Origin: Pseudonocardia endophytica
GTDB taxonomy: Bacteria > Actinomycetota > Actinomycetes > Mycobacteriales > Pseudonocardiaceae
Reading direction: 5' to 3'
Length of the DNA stretch: 64,000 bases
NCBI RefSeq assembly: GCF_004339565.1
Contig: NZ_SMFZ01000002.1
Span: forward strand, 1,054,001-1,118,000
Position 1 is the first letter of the stretch. Each line of letters opens with the position of its first letter. Under the pieces are notes generated by a model. That model searched no databases. It was not told where the DNA came from and saw only the letters and a program-made list of their open reading frames with translations. The position numbers were made by a program, and so were the translations under genes. Positions 15,439 to 24,730 of this stretch are shown here, in pieces.

Positions 15439-16362
15439 ATGAGCTCGGACCCGATCGTCGTCCTCGTCCCGAACGAAGAAGGGCAGGAGATCGTCGACGC
15501 GGTGGACGGACTGCGTGCCGTCGTCTACGACCCGCAGGCCGCGCTGCCGGACGACGCCCGCACCGCGCGGGTGCTGATCGCCCCGTTCCTGTCCACATCG
15601 GATACGACGAAGATCGTCGACGGTCTGCCGGACCTGGAGCTGGTGCAGCTGCTGACCGCGGGCGCCGAGGCGTGGATCGGGCGGCTCCCGGACGGCGTCG
15701 CGCTGTCCGACGGCCGTGGCGCGCACGGCGGTGCGACGGCCGAGTGGGTCGTGTCGGTGCTGCTGGCCGTCTACCGGCACCTGCCCGGCTTCGTCCGGAG
15801 TCAAGATGAGGGCCAGTGGACCTACCACCGCACCGAGGAGCTGGCCGGCAAGCGGATCCTGATCGTCGGAGCCGGGGACGTCGCGGAGAACACGCTGGCC
15901 CGACTCGACGGGTTCGGGGTGACGACGACGCTCGTCGGCCGGCGCGCGCGGGACGGCGTGCACGGCTGGGACGAGTTGCCGTCGCTGCTGCCAGAGCACG
16001 ACGCCGTCGTGCTGATCGTCCCGCTGACCGACGAGACGCGCGGGATGGTGGACGCGGAGTTCCTGGCCGCGATGCCGGACGGCGCGCTGCTCGTCAACGG
16101 CGCCCGCGGACCCGTCGCGGACACCGACGCACTGGTGGCCGAACTGACGAGCGGGCGGCTGCGCGCCGCGGTCGACGTGACCGACCCCGAGCCGCTGCCC
16201 GAGGGCCATCCACTGTGGTCCGCGCCGAACCTTCTGCTCACGCCGCACGTCGGCGGCAGCGTGCCGCTGGCCATGGACCGCGCGTACACCGTCGCCGCCG
16301 AGCAGCTGGCGTATCTCGTGCGCGGCGAGGAACCACCGAACGTCGTGCACGGCGCGTACTGA
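15439..16362 (+). CDS. D-isomer-specific 2-hydroxyacid dehydrogenase family protein
   Basis: 307 residues, NAD(P)-dependent fold of the D-2-hydroxyacid dehydrogenases. The cofactor loop is KRILIVGAGDVAENTLARL, where the third glycine of GxGxxG is replaced by Ala. Catalytic residues are in place: Arg in LLVNGARGPVADTDAL, Glu in VDVTDPEPLPEGHPLW and His in LLTPHVGGS. The substrate is not predictable; the family includes glyoxylate/hydroxypyruvate and phosphoglycerate dehydrogenases, and SerA is a separate gene here. The start is chosen for its -10 spacing. Divergent from the lipoprotein and followed by doxX 34 bp on. Confidence 0.88.
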   Translation: MSSDPIVVLVPNEEGQEIVDAVDGLRAVVYDPQAALPDDARTARVLIAPFLSTSDTTKIVDGLPDLELVQLLTAGAEAWIGRLPDGVALSDGRGAHGGATAEWVVSVLLAVYRHLPGFVRSQDEGQWTYHRTEELAGKRILIVGAGDVAENTLARLDGFGVTTTLVGRRARDGVHGWDELPSLLPEHDAVVLIVPLTDETRGMVDAEFLAAMPDGALLVNGARGPVADTDALVAELTSGRLRAAVDVTDPEPLPEGHPLWSAPNLLLTPHVGGSVPLAMDRAYTVAAEQLAYLVRGEEPPNVVHGAY

Positions 16363-16383
16363 CCCGGATCGACGCCGTCCCGG

Positions 16384-16389
16384 TAGCCT
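16384..16389 (+). promoter_or_regulatory. -10 box of doxX (leaderless-type)
   Basis: TAGCCT, 7 nt before ATG 16397, with no Shine-Dalgarno sequence between. Confidence 0.45.
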
Positions 16390-16396
16390 CGCGCGC

Positions 16397-16987
16397 ATGA
16401 GCGGCCCGACCCAGCAGTACGACTGGGGATCCGTCGGCGGCACGGACACGCCGAAGACGCGTCCGGAACGGCTCCCGGTGCCGGCGCACATCTCGTCGGA
16501 CATCGGGTTGCTGCTGTTGCGGCTCGTGGTCGGCGGCGTGTTCGCCGCGCACGGAGCGCAGAAGGTGTTCGGCGTGCTCGGCGGCCTCGGACCGGCCGGC
16601 ACCGACGGGGCGTTGGCCGCGGCCGGGTTCGCCACGTTCGCCTCGCCGCTGGCGTGGGTGCTCGGCGTCGTCGAGCTCGTGTTCGGAGCGCTCGTCGTGC
16701 TCGGGTTGTTCACGCCGTTCGCCGCGTCCGGGCTGCTGTCGGTGAAGATCGTCGCGGCGACCGTCTACTGGGGAACGGTGCCGCTGTTCGCCGCGGACGG
16801 TCCGAACGCGATCGAGCTGCACCTGCTCCTCGGCGGCGGCGCTGCGGCTCTCGTGTTCACCAGTGCGGGCCGGATCGCGCTGGACGCGGGCCGGACCTGG
16901 CAGCGCCGACCACTGCCGTTCGCCTGGCTGTCGGTGATCCTCGCCGTCGGCGTCGCGCTGCTCGTGCTGTTCGTGCTGCGCCGCTAG
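16397..16987 (+). CDS. DoxX-family membrane protein
   Basis: 196 residues. After a 35-residue polar N-terminus come four helices: SDIGLLLLRLVVGGVFAAHGAQKVFG, the DoxX signature R-x-x-x-G-x-x-F-x-x-H-G-x-x-K, then WVLGVVELVFGALVVLGLF, a third at VKIVAATVYWG and a final C-terminal helix. DoxX-type proteins form membrane oxidoreductase-linked complexes in mycobacteria (with SodA and SseA), which is family knowledge. In M. tuberculosis doxX (Rv3005c) also lies near lppZ and cfp6. Three bases separate it from the next gene, so they may be co-transcribed. Confidence 0.88.
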   Translation: MSGPTQQYDWGSVGGTDTPKTRPERLPVPAHISSDIGLLLLRLVVGGVFAAHGAQKVFGVLGGLGPAGTDGALAAAGFATFASPLAWVLGVVELVFGALVVLGLFTPFAASGLLSVKIVAATVYWGTVPLFAADGPNAIELHLLLGGGAAALVFTSAGRIALDAGRTWQRRPLPFAWLSVILAVGVALLVLFVLRR

Positions 16988-16990
16988 CTC

Positions 16991-17893
16991 GTGCCGCAGG
17001 AGGCGTGGGTCTCCGCGCTCGCCCGCCGGGAACGGCGGACACCGCGGATCGTCGGGCGCGAGCCGCTGGCGGGCGGGTACGTCTCCGGCTCCGTGGAACG
17101 CGTCGACCTCGACGACGGCCGGTCCGTCGTCGTCAAGGAGGCCTCGGCGACCGAGGTGGCGGCGATGCGGGCGATCGCCGTCGTCGACGGCGTCGACCGG
17201 CCCCGGATGCTCGCCGTCTCCGGCCGGACGATCGTGCTCGCGCACCACGACGGGCCGGTCGCGCCCGCCGACGCCCCGGTCCCGGACGAGGTCTGGCGGA
17301 CGCTGGCGCTCGTGCACGCGCACTGGCGGCGGAACCGGCCGCGCGGAATCCCCGTCGTCGACGTGCCGTGGTGGCGTTCCCTCTGCGAGCACGTCCTGGT
17401 CGCGCTGCGTGCCGCCGCCGGGCGTGACCCGGGCCTCGCCGGTGCGGTCACGGCCGTCGAGCGCTGGGCGGAGGATCCACGGATCGCCCGTGCGTTGTCC
17501 GCCCTGCCCCGCACGGTGTGCCACGGCGACGCGCACCGCGGCAACGTGCTGCTCGCGTCCGACGGGCCGGTGCTGATCGACTGGGGGAACGCGCGCGTCG
17601 CGCCCGGTGGGCTGGACACGACGGTGCTGACCGCGCCGGACCCGTCGGGACCGGCGGACCTCCCGCCGGACCCGGTGCCGGCGGCCTACACCGGGACGCT
17701 CGCCGACCGGCTCGGCAACCCCGACCCGCCGGAGCTCGCCGAGGTCGAGCGTGAGTGGGCGCTGGTCCAGGCGCACGTGCAGTACCTGGGCTTCGCCGCC
17801 GACCACCAGAGCTCGGAGCGCGTGAAAGGCATGGTCGACGTCGCGGCGCGCGCCCTGGACCGCCTGGGCCCGGCCCTGGACGCCCTCCGCTGA
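16991..17893 (+). CDS. APH/choline kinase-like phosphotransferase
   Basis: 300 residues with a protein-kinase-like fold. The ATP-binding Lys is in SVVVKEAS; the catalytic loop is VCHGDAHRGNVLLAS (H-G-D-x-H-x-x-N) and the Mg-binding loop LIDWGNARV replaces the usual D-[WF]-[DE]. The C-terminus carries the helical substrate domain. Such genes are often labelled aminoglycoside phosphotransferase, but most chromosomal actinobacterial members phosphorylate unknown small alcohols and nothing here marks resistance. GTG 16991 starts 3 nt after doxX, with GCT AGC TCG before it and no clear Shine-Dalgarno sequence. Confidence 0.83.
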   Translation: MPQEAWVSALARRERRTPRIVGREPLAGGYVSGSVERVDLDDGRSVVVKEASATEVAAMRAIAVVDGVDRPRMLAVSGRTIVLAHHDGPVAPADAPVPDEVWRTLALVHAHWRRNRPRGIPVVDVPWWRSLCEHVLVALRAAAGRDPGLAGAVTAVERWAEDPRIARALSALPRTVCHGDAHRGNVLLASDGPVLIDWGNARVAPGGLDTTVLTAPDPSGPADLPPDPVPAAYTGTLADRLGNPDPPELAEVEREWALVQAHVQYLGFAADHQSSERVKGMVDVAARALDRLGPALDALR

Positions 17894-17934
17894 CGCCACC
17901 GCCCCACCCGGGAGCCGCGGCGGGGGGAGGGCGG

Positions 17935-18774
17935 TCAGGGGTCCAGTTCGGACAGACGGCGGTGCAGGAACTCGACGGCGGGGGGCTGGAAGCGCTCCCT
18001 CGCCTCGCCCATGGCGCGCAGGAGGCGGGCGAACGGCCAGTCCGGTGGCCGGAGTTCCGGCGGGAGACGCGGGTCGCGCAGGAGGTCGATGAACAGCGCG
18101 TTGAACAGGTCGGCGAGGCGGCGCAGGGTCGAGCCGTCCGCAGCCGGGGTCCCGGGCTCGCGCAGCGCCGCCTCCAGGCGTTCGGCGTGGCCGGTGAGCG
18201 TGCGCGCGACGTCGTCGAGATCCCAGGCCGGGACGGCGACGCGGGCCGCCTCCTCGACGTCCATCCCGATCGTCGCGGGCGTGACCCTGGCGTCGTCCGG
18301 GCACCCGGACAGCACGCCGGCCAGCTCGCCGGACCGGTCCGGGACGCTGATCAGAACGCCGGGTTGCAGCACGCCGTAGCCGACGTACGTCGCGATCCTG
18401 CGCAGCCGGTCGCGGTAGGCGCGCCGCGACTCCGGGACCGCGAACAGCAGCGCGTGGTAGTGCCCCTCCCATGCCGGGGGCGGCGTGCCGAGGTCGGTCC
18501 CGAGCCGCCGCGCCCGGTCGCCGAACGTCCCACTCATCCGGTAGCGCGTGGTGCGCCCGTCGCGCGTCCCGGACAGCTGGTCGTCCTCGCGCATCCGGGC
18601 CAGATGACGGCGCGCCGCCGCCTCGCCGATGCCGAACTCGCCCAGCAACGCGACCAGCACCGGGCCCGGGAGATGCGTCTTTCCGGACATCTGGAACAAG
18701 GTGGCCACAAGTCCGGTGGTCGGGTTGCGCCGCGCACGCGAGGCAGGAGACCCTTCCATCGCATTTGCGGTCAC
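17935..18774 (-). CDS. PaaX-family transcriptional repressor
   Basis: 279 residues. The N-terminal winged helix (LPGPVLVALLGEFGIGEAAARRHLARM...GTRDGRTTRYRMS) is followed by the PaaX central region (WEGHYHALLFAVPESRRAYRDRLRRIATYVGYGVLQPGVLI) and the PaaX C-terminal domain (FNALFIDLLRDPRLPPELRPPDWP). PaaX proteins sense phenylacetyl-CoA or related CoA thioesters. No paa genes are nearby, so the target is more likely the divergent VC0807-like membrane gene 37 bp away. GTG 18774 is preferred over ATG 18759 for its upstream GAAAGGA. Confidence 0.88.
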   Translation of the reverse strand: MTANAMEGSPASRARRNPTTGLVATLFQMSGKTHLPGPVLVALLGEFGIGEAAARRHLARMREDDQLSGTRDGRTTRYRMSGTFGDRARRLGTDLGTPPPAWEGHYHALLFAVPESRRAYRDRLRRIATYVGYGVLQPGVLISVPDRSGELAGVLSGCPDDARVTPATIGMDVEEAARVAVPAWDLDDVARTLTGHAERLEAALREPGTPAADGSTLRRLADLFNALFIDLLRDPRLPPELRPPDWPFARLLRAMGEARERFQPPAVEFLHRRLSELDP

Positions 18775-18811
18775 GACCGTGAGTCCTTTCGTCACATGTG
18801 GGGGCGGCACC

Positions 18812-19516
18812 ATGGTAGAGGCGTCGGAGCGATCGTCCAGGCCCGCGGCGAGCGGCGGTGCCGGGGCCCAGGTCGTGAGCTGGATGCAGATGATCGTGCT
18901 CTCGGTCGCCCTCCCGATCGTGATCTACGACGTGATGACCGATGCCGGCTTCACCCCGGTCGTCGCGCTGGTCGTGAGCTCGGTCGGTCCGCTGCTCGAC
19001 ATCGGCATCACGTGGGCCCGCACGCGCAGGCTGGACGAGTTCGCGGTCGTCGTGCTGGCGTTCCTGGTGCTCGGGATCATCGTCTCACTGATCTTCGACG
19101 ACCCCCGGTTGCTGCTGCTCAAGGAGGCGGCGATCACCGGGGTGATCGGGATCCTCGCGCTGGGGTCGCTGGTCGTGGCGCCGCGACCGCTGATGTTCTA
19201 CTTCGGACGGCGGTTCGCCACCGGTGGCGATCCGGCGCGTGTCGAGTGGTGGAACGGGCTGTGGCGCTTCCCCGGGTTCCGGCGGACCCAGGTCGTGATC
19301 ACCACGGTGTGGGGTGTGGTGTTCCTGGCCGAGGCCGTCGTCCGCGGGATCCTGACCTACACGCTGTCGGTGGACACGATGGTCGTGGTGAACAACGTCG
19401 CGCCGCTGGTGATCGTCGCGCTGCTGGTCGTGTGGACGGCGTTGTACGCGAAGCGCCAGCAGCGGATCGGCGAGGCGCACGGCGTCGTCGTCGAGCCGCC
19501 CGTCGCCCCCGCGTGA
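18812..19516 (+). CDS. VC0807-family integral membrane protein
   Basis: 234 residues, about six membrane helices. VVSWMQMIVLSVALPIVIYDVM opens the fold; LLDIGITWARTRRLDEFAVVVL, PRPLMFYFGRRFATGGDP, and VWGVVFLAEAVVRGILTY match the VC0807 / septation-protein-A-like family. The function of these proteins is unknown. ATG 18812 was picked as the first Met of the hydrophobic protein; upstream in-frame sequence runs into the divergent PaaX promoter. Weak Shine-Dalgarno (GGGGGCGG). Likely regulated by the divergent PaaX protein. Confidence 0.75.
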   Translation: MVEASERSSRPAASGGAGAQVVSWMQMIVLSVALPIVIYDVMTDAGFTPVVALVVSSVGPLLDIGITWARTRRLDEFAVVVLAFLVLGIIVSLIFDDPRLLLLKEAAITGVIGILALGSLVVAPRPLMFYFGRRFATGGDPARVEWWNGLWRFPGFRRTQVVITTVWGVVFLAEAVVRGILTYTLSVDTMVVVNNVAPLVIVALLVVWTALYAKRQQRIGEAHGVVVEPPVAPA

Positions 19517-19552
19517 GACCTCTCCCCGCCGGGACTCGCTGAGGGTTCAATC

Positions 19553-19601
19553 ACTTCACACGTGAACTTCTCGCTGGTACGTTCGACTTCACACGTGAAG
19601 T
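19553..19601. promoter_or_regulatory. Two tandem palindromic operators before the azoreductase
   Basis: Site 1 (19553-19568) is ACTTCACACGTGAACT; site 2 (19585-19602) is GACTTCACACGTGAAGTC. Their centres are 33 bp apart, about three helical turns, so two dimers would bind the same DNA face. They lie just upstream of ATG 19629. The convergent MarR gene is the best candidate regulator. Confidence 0.65.
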
Positions 19602-19628
19602 CATGCCGTACCGACCTGGGGAGACCCG

Positions 19629-20270
19629 ATGAGCCTGTTCCGTCTCGACGCCAGCATCCGTGGCGAGGCGTCCGCATCCGGCGAGATCGCCGACATCGTC
19701 GAGAAGCGGTGGCGTGCAGGGAATCCCGGCGGCGATGTCGTCCGTCGCCACGTCGGCGTCGACCCCGTTCCCGCCCAGGCGTGGGCGAACGCGGTGTCTG
19801 CCGGCATGGTGGCGCCCGAGGACCGCACGCCCGGCCAGCAGGCGGCCGTCGGCCTGGCCGCCGAACTGGTCGACGAGCTGCTCGGCGCCGACGCCGTGCT
19901 GTTGGCGCTACCGCTCTACAACTTCGGCGTGTCCCAGCACGCGAAGAGCTGGATCGACCTGGTGCTCACCGACCAGCGGGCGGCTCCGGGCGGGGCGACA
20001 CCGCTGCTCGAGGGCAGGCCGGTCGTGCTCGCGACGGCCCGCGGTGGCGCCTACGGGCCGGGCACGCCCCGGCACGGCTGGGACCACGCGACGCCGTACC
20101 TCGCCCGGATCCTCGGCGACGTCTGGGGCGCCGACCTGACCGTCGTCGAACGCGAGTTCACGCTGGTGGGTGTGAACCCGGCCCTTGACGACTTCCGCGA
20201 CGTGGCGGCCGAGATGCACGCGTCGGCGCTGGACGCCGCCCGGGTGGCCGGGGACAAGCTGGCCGGCTGA
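19629..20270 (+). CDS. azoR: FMN-dependent NADH-azoreductase / quinone reductase (AzoR family)
   Basis: 213 residues, flavodoxin-like fold. The phosphate-binding loop is seen in MSLFRLDASIRGEASASGEIAD. ALPLYNFGVSQHAKSWIDLVL is the AzoR P-x-Y-N-F signature that holds the flavin and dimer interface, and VLATARGGAYGPGT follows. These enzymes reduce quinones and azo dyes with two electrons and often respond to electrophile stress. ATG 19629 follows GGGGAGACCCG. It ends 3 nt from the MarR stop (convergent). The twin operators upstream suggest repression relieved by an electrophile or phenol. Confidence 0.88.
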   Translation: MSLFRLDASIRGEASASGEIADIVEKRWRAGNPGGDVVRRHVGVDPVPAQAWANAVSAGMVAPEDRTPGQQAAVGLAAELVDELLGADAVLLALPLYNFGVSQHAKSWIDLVLTDQRAAPGGATPLLEGRPVVLATARGGAYGPGTPRHGWDHATPYLARILGDVWGADLTVVEREFTLVGVNPALDDFRDVAAEMHASALDAARVAGDKLAG

Positions 20271-20273
20271 CTC

Positions 20274-20762
20274 TCAGCAGCCGCGGCCGCGCGGGAGCTC
20301 GCCGTTCGGGAGCAGCGGACGCATCCGGTCGACGGCCGCCGTGATCGTGCGCAGCTGCGCCGGGGTCAGCGGGTCGATCACGTGGTGCCGGACGGCCTCG
20401 ACGTGTCCGGGGGCCGCGTCGACGACCTGCTCGTACCCCTCCCCGCTCAGCGACGCGATCGTGTAGCGAGCGTCCTCAGGGTCCGGACGGCGGGTGATCC
20501 AGCCGCGCCGCTCGCACCGGTTGACCACGTTGGACAGACGGGAGAGCGAGCTGTTGGTCAGCCGCGCCAGTTCGCTCATCCGCGCCGTGTGGTCCGGCAT
20601 CATCGACAGGTAGCTGAGCACCATGTACTCGAACAACGTCAGGCCGGAGTCGCGCTGCAGCTGGGTCTCCAGCGCCCCTGGCAGGCGGAACAGCAGCGTG
20701 GCGATGGATTCCCATGCCCGCTGCTCCTCCTCGGAGAGCCAGCGCGTCTCGTCGTCCGGCAC
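20274..20762 (-). CDS. MarR-family regulator (probable azoreductase repressor)
   Basis: 162 residues, winged helix with LTLFEYMVLSYLSMMPDHTARMSELARLTNSSLSRLSNVVNRCERRGWITRRPDPEDARY, a complete MarR core. A Cys (NRCERRG) lies in the recognition-helix to wing region, so redox sensing is possible but unproven. GTG 20762 starts MPDDETRWLSEEEQ. It is convergent with azoR and the two lie end to end with 3 bp between them. The AKR gene follows on the same strand 24 bp upstream, so these two may be co-transcribed from the AKR promoter. Confidence 0.88.
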   Translation of the reverse strand: MPDDETRWLSEEEQRAWESIATLLFRLPGALETQLQRDSGLTLFEYMVLSYLSMMPDHTARMSELARLTNSSLSRLSNVVNRCERRGWITRRPDPEDARYTIASLSGEGYEQVVDAAPGHVEAVRHHVIDPLTPAQLRTITAAVDRMRPLLPNGELPRGRGC

Positions 20763-20786
20763 CCGGCGGAGGCTACCCGCCGCAGG

Positions 20787-21773
<987 letters not shown>

Positions 21774-21790
21774 GGTCGTGACGCTATGCC

Positions 21791-21806
21791 TTCGAGCGCG
21801 CTCGAA
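21791..21806. promoter_or_regulatory. Perfect 16-bp palindrome before the aldo/keto reductase
   Basis: TTCGAGCGCGCTCGAA is fully self-complementary and is centred 25 bp upstream of the AKR ATG. The adjacent MarR gene is a possible binder, although its sequence is unlike the azoR operators. Confidence 0.5.
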
Positions 21807-21830
21807 CGCAACTCCGCCGGGTGTGCCGCA

Positions 21831-21888
21831 CCGAGATGCGGTTCAGCGGGCCGCAGAGATCGACGAGCCCCGCTGGACCGCATCTCGG
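21831..21888 (-). terminator. Strong hairpin downstream of ilvD
   Basis: 20-bp stem with one mismatch (arms 21831-21850 and 21869-21888, beginning CCGAGATGCGGT) and an 18-nt loop. It starts 11 bp after the ilvD stop. There is no U-run, as in the I-shaped terminators described for actinobacteria. Confidence 0.7.
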
Positions 21889-21899
21889 CGATGCTCGGG

Positions 21900-23741
21900 T
21901 CAGGGGACGCGGCGAACCGCCCCGGTGTCGGCGCTCGTCGCCAGGTGGGCGTACGCGCGCAGAGCCTTGGACACGAACCGGTCGCGGTCGCGCGGCTGCC
22001 ACGGACGCTCCGAGGCCTCCATCTTCGCGCGGCGCTCGGCCAGCACGTCGTCGTCGACGAGCAGTTCGAGCGACCGGGCGCGGACGTCCAGGCGGATCCG
22101 GTCGCCCTGCTCCACCAGCCCGATCACGCCGCCGGCGGCGGCCTCCGGCGACACGTGCCCGACCGAGATGCCGCTCGACCCGCCGGAGAACCGGCCGTCG
22201 GTGACCAGGGCGCAGGCCTTGCCGAGACCGGCGCCCTTGAGGAACGCCGTCGGGTGCAGCATCTCCTGCATGCCGGGACCGCCGGACGGGCCCTCGTAGC
22301 GGATCAGCAGCACGTCGCCCGGCTTGATCTCCTTGTTCAGGATCGCCGAGACGGCGTCCTCCTGGCTCTCCAGGACGACGGCCGGGCCCTCGAACTCCCA
22401 GACGTCCTCCGGGATGCCCGCGGTCTTGATCACCGCGCCGTCGACGGAGAGGTTGCCGCGCAGCACGGCCAGCCCGCCGTCGGCGGAGTAGGCGTGCTCG
22501 ACGTCCCGGATGCAGCCACCGGCAGCGTCGGTGTCCAGTGAGGACCAGCGGTTCTCGGTGGAGAACGCCTGCGTGGTCCGGACGCCGCCGGGTGCGGCGT
22601 GGTAGAGCTCGGTCGCGGTGTCCGAAGGGGACGACGCTCGGATGTCCCAGGTGGACAGCCACTCCTCCAGCGACGGGGAGTGGACGGTGTGCACGCCCGT
22701 GTTCAGCATCCCGCCGCGCCAGAGCTCGCCGAGGATGGCCGGGATTCCGCCGGCCCGGTGCACGTCCTCCATGTGGTAGTCCGAGTTCGGCGCGACCTTG
22801 GCGAGGTTCGGCACCCGGCGCGAGACCGCGTCGATGTCGGCCAGCGTGAAGTCGAGCTCGCCCTCCTGCGCGGCGGCGAGGATGTGCAGGACCGTGTTCG
22901 TCGAGCCGCCCATCGCGACGTCGAGCGCCATCGCGTTCTCGAACGCCTCGCGGGTGGCGATGTTGCGCGGCAGCGCCGACGCGTCGTCCTCCGAGTACCA
23001 GCGGGTGGCCAGGTCCATCACGGTGCGGCCGGCGTCGAGGAACAGTTCCTTGCGTGCGGCGTGCGTGGCCAGCGTCGATCCGTTGCCGGGCAGCGCGAGG
23101 CCCAGCGCCTCGGTCAGGCAGTTCATCGAGTTGGCCGTGAACATGCCGGAGCACGAGCCGCACGTCGGGCACGCGGAGCGCTCGACCTCGGTCAGCCCCG
23201 CGTCGTCCACCTGGGACGACGCCGACGCGGAGATCGCGGTGATCAGGTCCGTCGGGGCCTGCGCGACGCCGCCGACGACGACCGCCTTGCCGGCCTCCAT
23301 CGGCCCGCCGGACACGAACACGGTCGGGATGTTCAGCCGCATCGCGGCGTTCAGCATGCCCGGGGTGATCTTGTCGCAGTTGGAGATGCACACCAGCGCG
23401 TCCGCCGCGTGACCGTTCACCATGTATTCGACGGCGTCCGCGATCACCTCGCGCGACGGCAGCGAGTAGAGCATCCCGCCGTGACCCATGGCGATGCCGT
23501 CGTCGACGGCGATCGTGTTGAACTCCTTGGCGACCCCACCGGCCTCCTTGACGGCACCGGCGACGAGGTCGCCCATGTCCTTGAGGTGCACGTGGCCGGG
23601 CACGAACTGGGTGTACGAGTTCGCGATCGCGACGATCGGCTTGCCGAAGTCGTCGTCGCCCATCCCGGTCGCGCGCCAGAGCGAACGCGCTCCGGCGGCG
23701 TTGCGGCCGTGGGTGGTGACGCGGGAACGCAGGGCGGGCAT
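21900..23741 (-). CDS. ilvD: Dihydroxy-acid dehydratase
   Basis: 613 residues, the full length of the long form of the enzyme, which dehydrates dihydroxyisovalerate and dihydroxymethylvalerate in valine and isoleucine synthesis. Cluster and metal ligands are present: ISNCDKITPGML, CPTCGSCSGMFTANSMNCL and an N-terminal DDGIAMGHGGM. The C-terminal swivelling domain has VTDGRFSGGSSGISVGHVSPEA. Start ATG 23741 follows GGCAGGAGA. It is separate from ilvBNC by 2.7 kb and is transcribed the other way, so it is controlled independently. No leader peptide is seen upstream. Confidence 0.97.
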   Translation of the reverse strand: MPALRSRVTTHGRNAAGARSLWRATGMGDDDFGKPIVAIANSYTQFVPGHVHLKDMGDLVAGAVKEAGGVAKEFNTIAVDDGIAMGHGGMLYSLPSREVIADAVEYMVNGHAADALVCISNCDKITPGMLNAAMRLNIPTVFVSGGPMEAGKAVVVGGVAQAPTDLITAISASASSQVDDAGLTEVERSACPTCGSCSGMFTANSMNCLTEALGLALPGNGSTLATHAARKELFLDAGRTVMDLATRWYSEDDASALPRNIATREAFENAMALDVAMGGSTNTVLHILAAAQEGELDFTLADIDAVSRRVPNLAKVAPNSDYHMEDVHRAGGIPAILGELWRGGMLNTGVHTVHSPSLEEWLSTWDIRASSPSDTATELYHAAPGGVRTTQAFSTENRWSSLDTDAAGGCIRDVEHAYSADGGLAVLRGNLSVDGAVIKTAGIPEDVWEFEGPAVVLESQEDAVSAILNKEIKPGDVLLIRYEGPSGGPGMQEMLHPTAFLKGAGLGKACALVTDGRFSGGSSGISVGHVSPEAAAGGVIGLVEQGDRIRLDVRARSLELLVDDDVLAERRAKMEASERPWQPRDRDRFVSKALRAYAHLATSADTGAVRRVP

Positions 23742-24106
23742 CGTGGTGGTTCTCCTGCCGGGTCGTCTACGGCGCCGGACGGCCGGCGCGGCTGGTCTCG
23801 CGGCGGGCGATCGGGCGGTGACCCGTGCGCCCCGACAGCTCCGCGCGGACGCCGGGCGCGGTGTCTCCCGGGCGCAGCGGGCTGATCCGGGCCAACGGTA
23901 CGCCCCTCGTCGCCCGGTCACGCCGTGCGTCGGTCGTGAGCGAGCCGTGAGCGGTTCGGCGAGCGGGCCGTCGATCCTCGTCCGTAGTGATTCCGTAGGC
24001 GGCCGGCTCACGCTGGTCCGACGACACGCCGTGAGGTCGACTCGGAAGATCGTGCACCCGTCCGGCCGATTGGATAGTGATGCGATCCGCGCTTGAATGC
24101 CTAACT
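23742..24106. promoter_or_regulatory. 365-bp divergent region between ilvD and tetR
   Basis: No credible gene. At the right end, TTGGAT (24070-24075) and TTGAAT (24093-24098), 17 bp apart, look like the -35 and -10 of tetR. The ilvD ribosome binding site lies at the left end. I see no attenuator or riboswitch on the ilvD side. Confidence 0.5.
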
Positions 24107-24114
24107 GTGTTAGG
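24100..24114. promoter_or_regulatory. TetR autoregulatory operator candidate
   Basis: CCTAAC and GTTAGG flank a 3-bp centre. The palindrome covers the predicted transcription start and the GTG start at 24107, so binding would block initiation. Confidence 0.55.
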
Positions 24115-24730
24115 AGAACCGACGACGTCGTGGAAAGCCACACGGCGTGCGGTGACCCGTGCGGCGATCCTGGACGCGGCGTGGGAGGTCGCCCGCGCCG
24201 ACGGCATCGCCGGACTGACGCTGCGGGCCGTCGCCGACCGCGTCGGGATGCGGGCGCCGTCGCTGTACTCGCACTTCGCGTCCAAGCTGGACATCTACGA
24301 CGCGATGTTCGGCCAGGCGTGGCAGGCCTACGACGAGGAGCTGGCCGCGCTCGAGCTGCCGGACGAGCCCCGCGAGGTGCTGCGGGCGCTGGCCAGGACG
24401 TTCGTCGACTTCGCGCTCGCCGACCTGCCCCGCTACCAGCTGATGGACCAGCGGGTGATCGCCGACTTCACGCCGAGCCCGGAGAACTACGCGCCGGCCG
24501 TCCGCGTGCTGGAGCGCTTCCGGTCAGCCTACGCGCGGATCGTCGGCGAGGTCCGCGACGACGACGTCGACCTGTTCATCGTGATGCTGTCCGGCCTGAT
24601 CGGCACGCAGTGGTCGAACGACCCGGGCGGCACCCGCTACGTCCGCCAGGTCGACCGCCTCGTGGACATGCTGGCCGACGAGTTCGGACTGCCGGTCCCG
24701 GCACGGCTCTCCCAGGGGGAACGCTCATGA
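24107..24730 (+). CDS. TetR-family transcriptional regulator
   Basis: 207 residues. The helix-turn-helix (TRAAILDAAWEVARADGIAGLTLRAVADRVGMRAPSLYSHFASKLDIYDAMF) ends in the typical S-L-Y-x-H-F. The ligand domain contains RALARTFVDFALADLPRYQLMDQRVIADF. GTG 24107 is chosen over ATG 24080 because a promoter with 17-bp spacing ends 8 nt before it and the operator overlaps it. ATG 24080 would place the operator inside the gene. It is ATGA-coupled to the next gene, a mycothiol-dependent-type enzyme, which it probably regulates. Confidence 0.85.
   Translation: MLGEPTTSWKATRRAVTRAAILDAAWEVARADGIAGLTLRAVADRVGMRAPSLYSHFASKLDIYDAMFGQAWQAYDEELAALELPDEPREVLRALARTFVDFALADLPRYQLMDQRVIADFTPSPENYAPAVRVLERFRSAYARIVGEVRDDDVDLFIVMLSGLIGTQWSNDPGGTRYVRQVDRLVDMLADEFGLPVPARLSQGERS

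Noticed and set aside
16991..17893. Aminoglycoside resistance gene
   Set aside because: The APH/choline-kinase fold alone does not show resistance; there is no mobile context or close motif to known resistance enzymes.
23742..24106. Leader peptide or riboswitch before ilvD
   Set aside because: No short ORF rich in branched-chain residues and no terminator hairpin was found on the ilvD strand.
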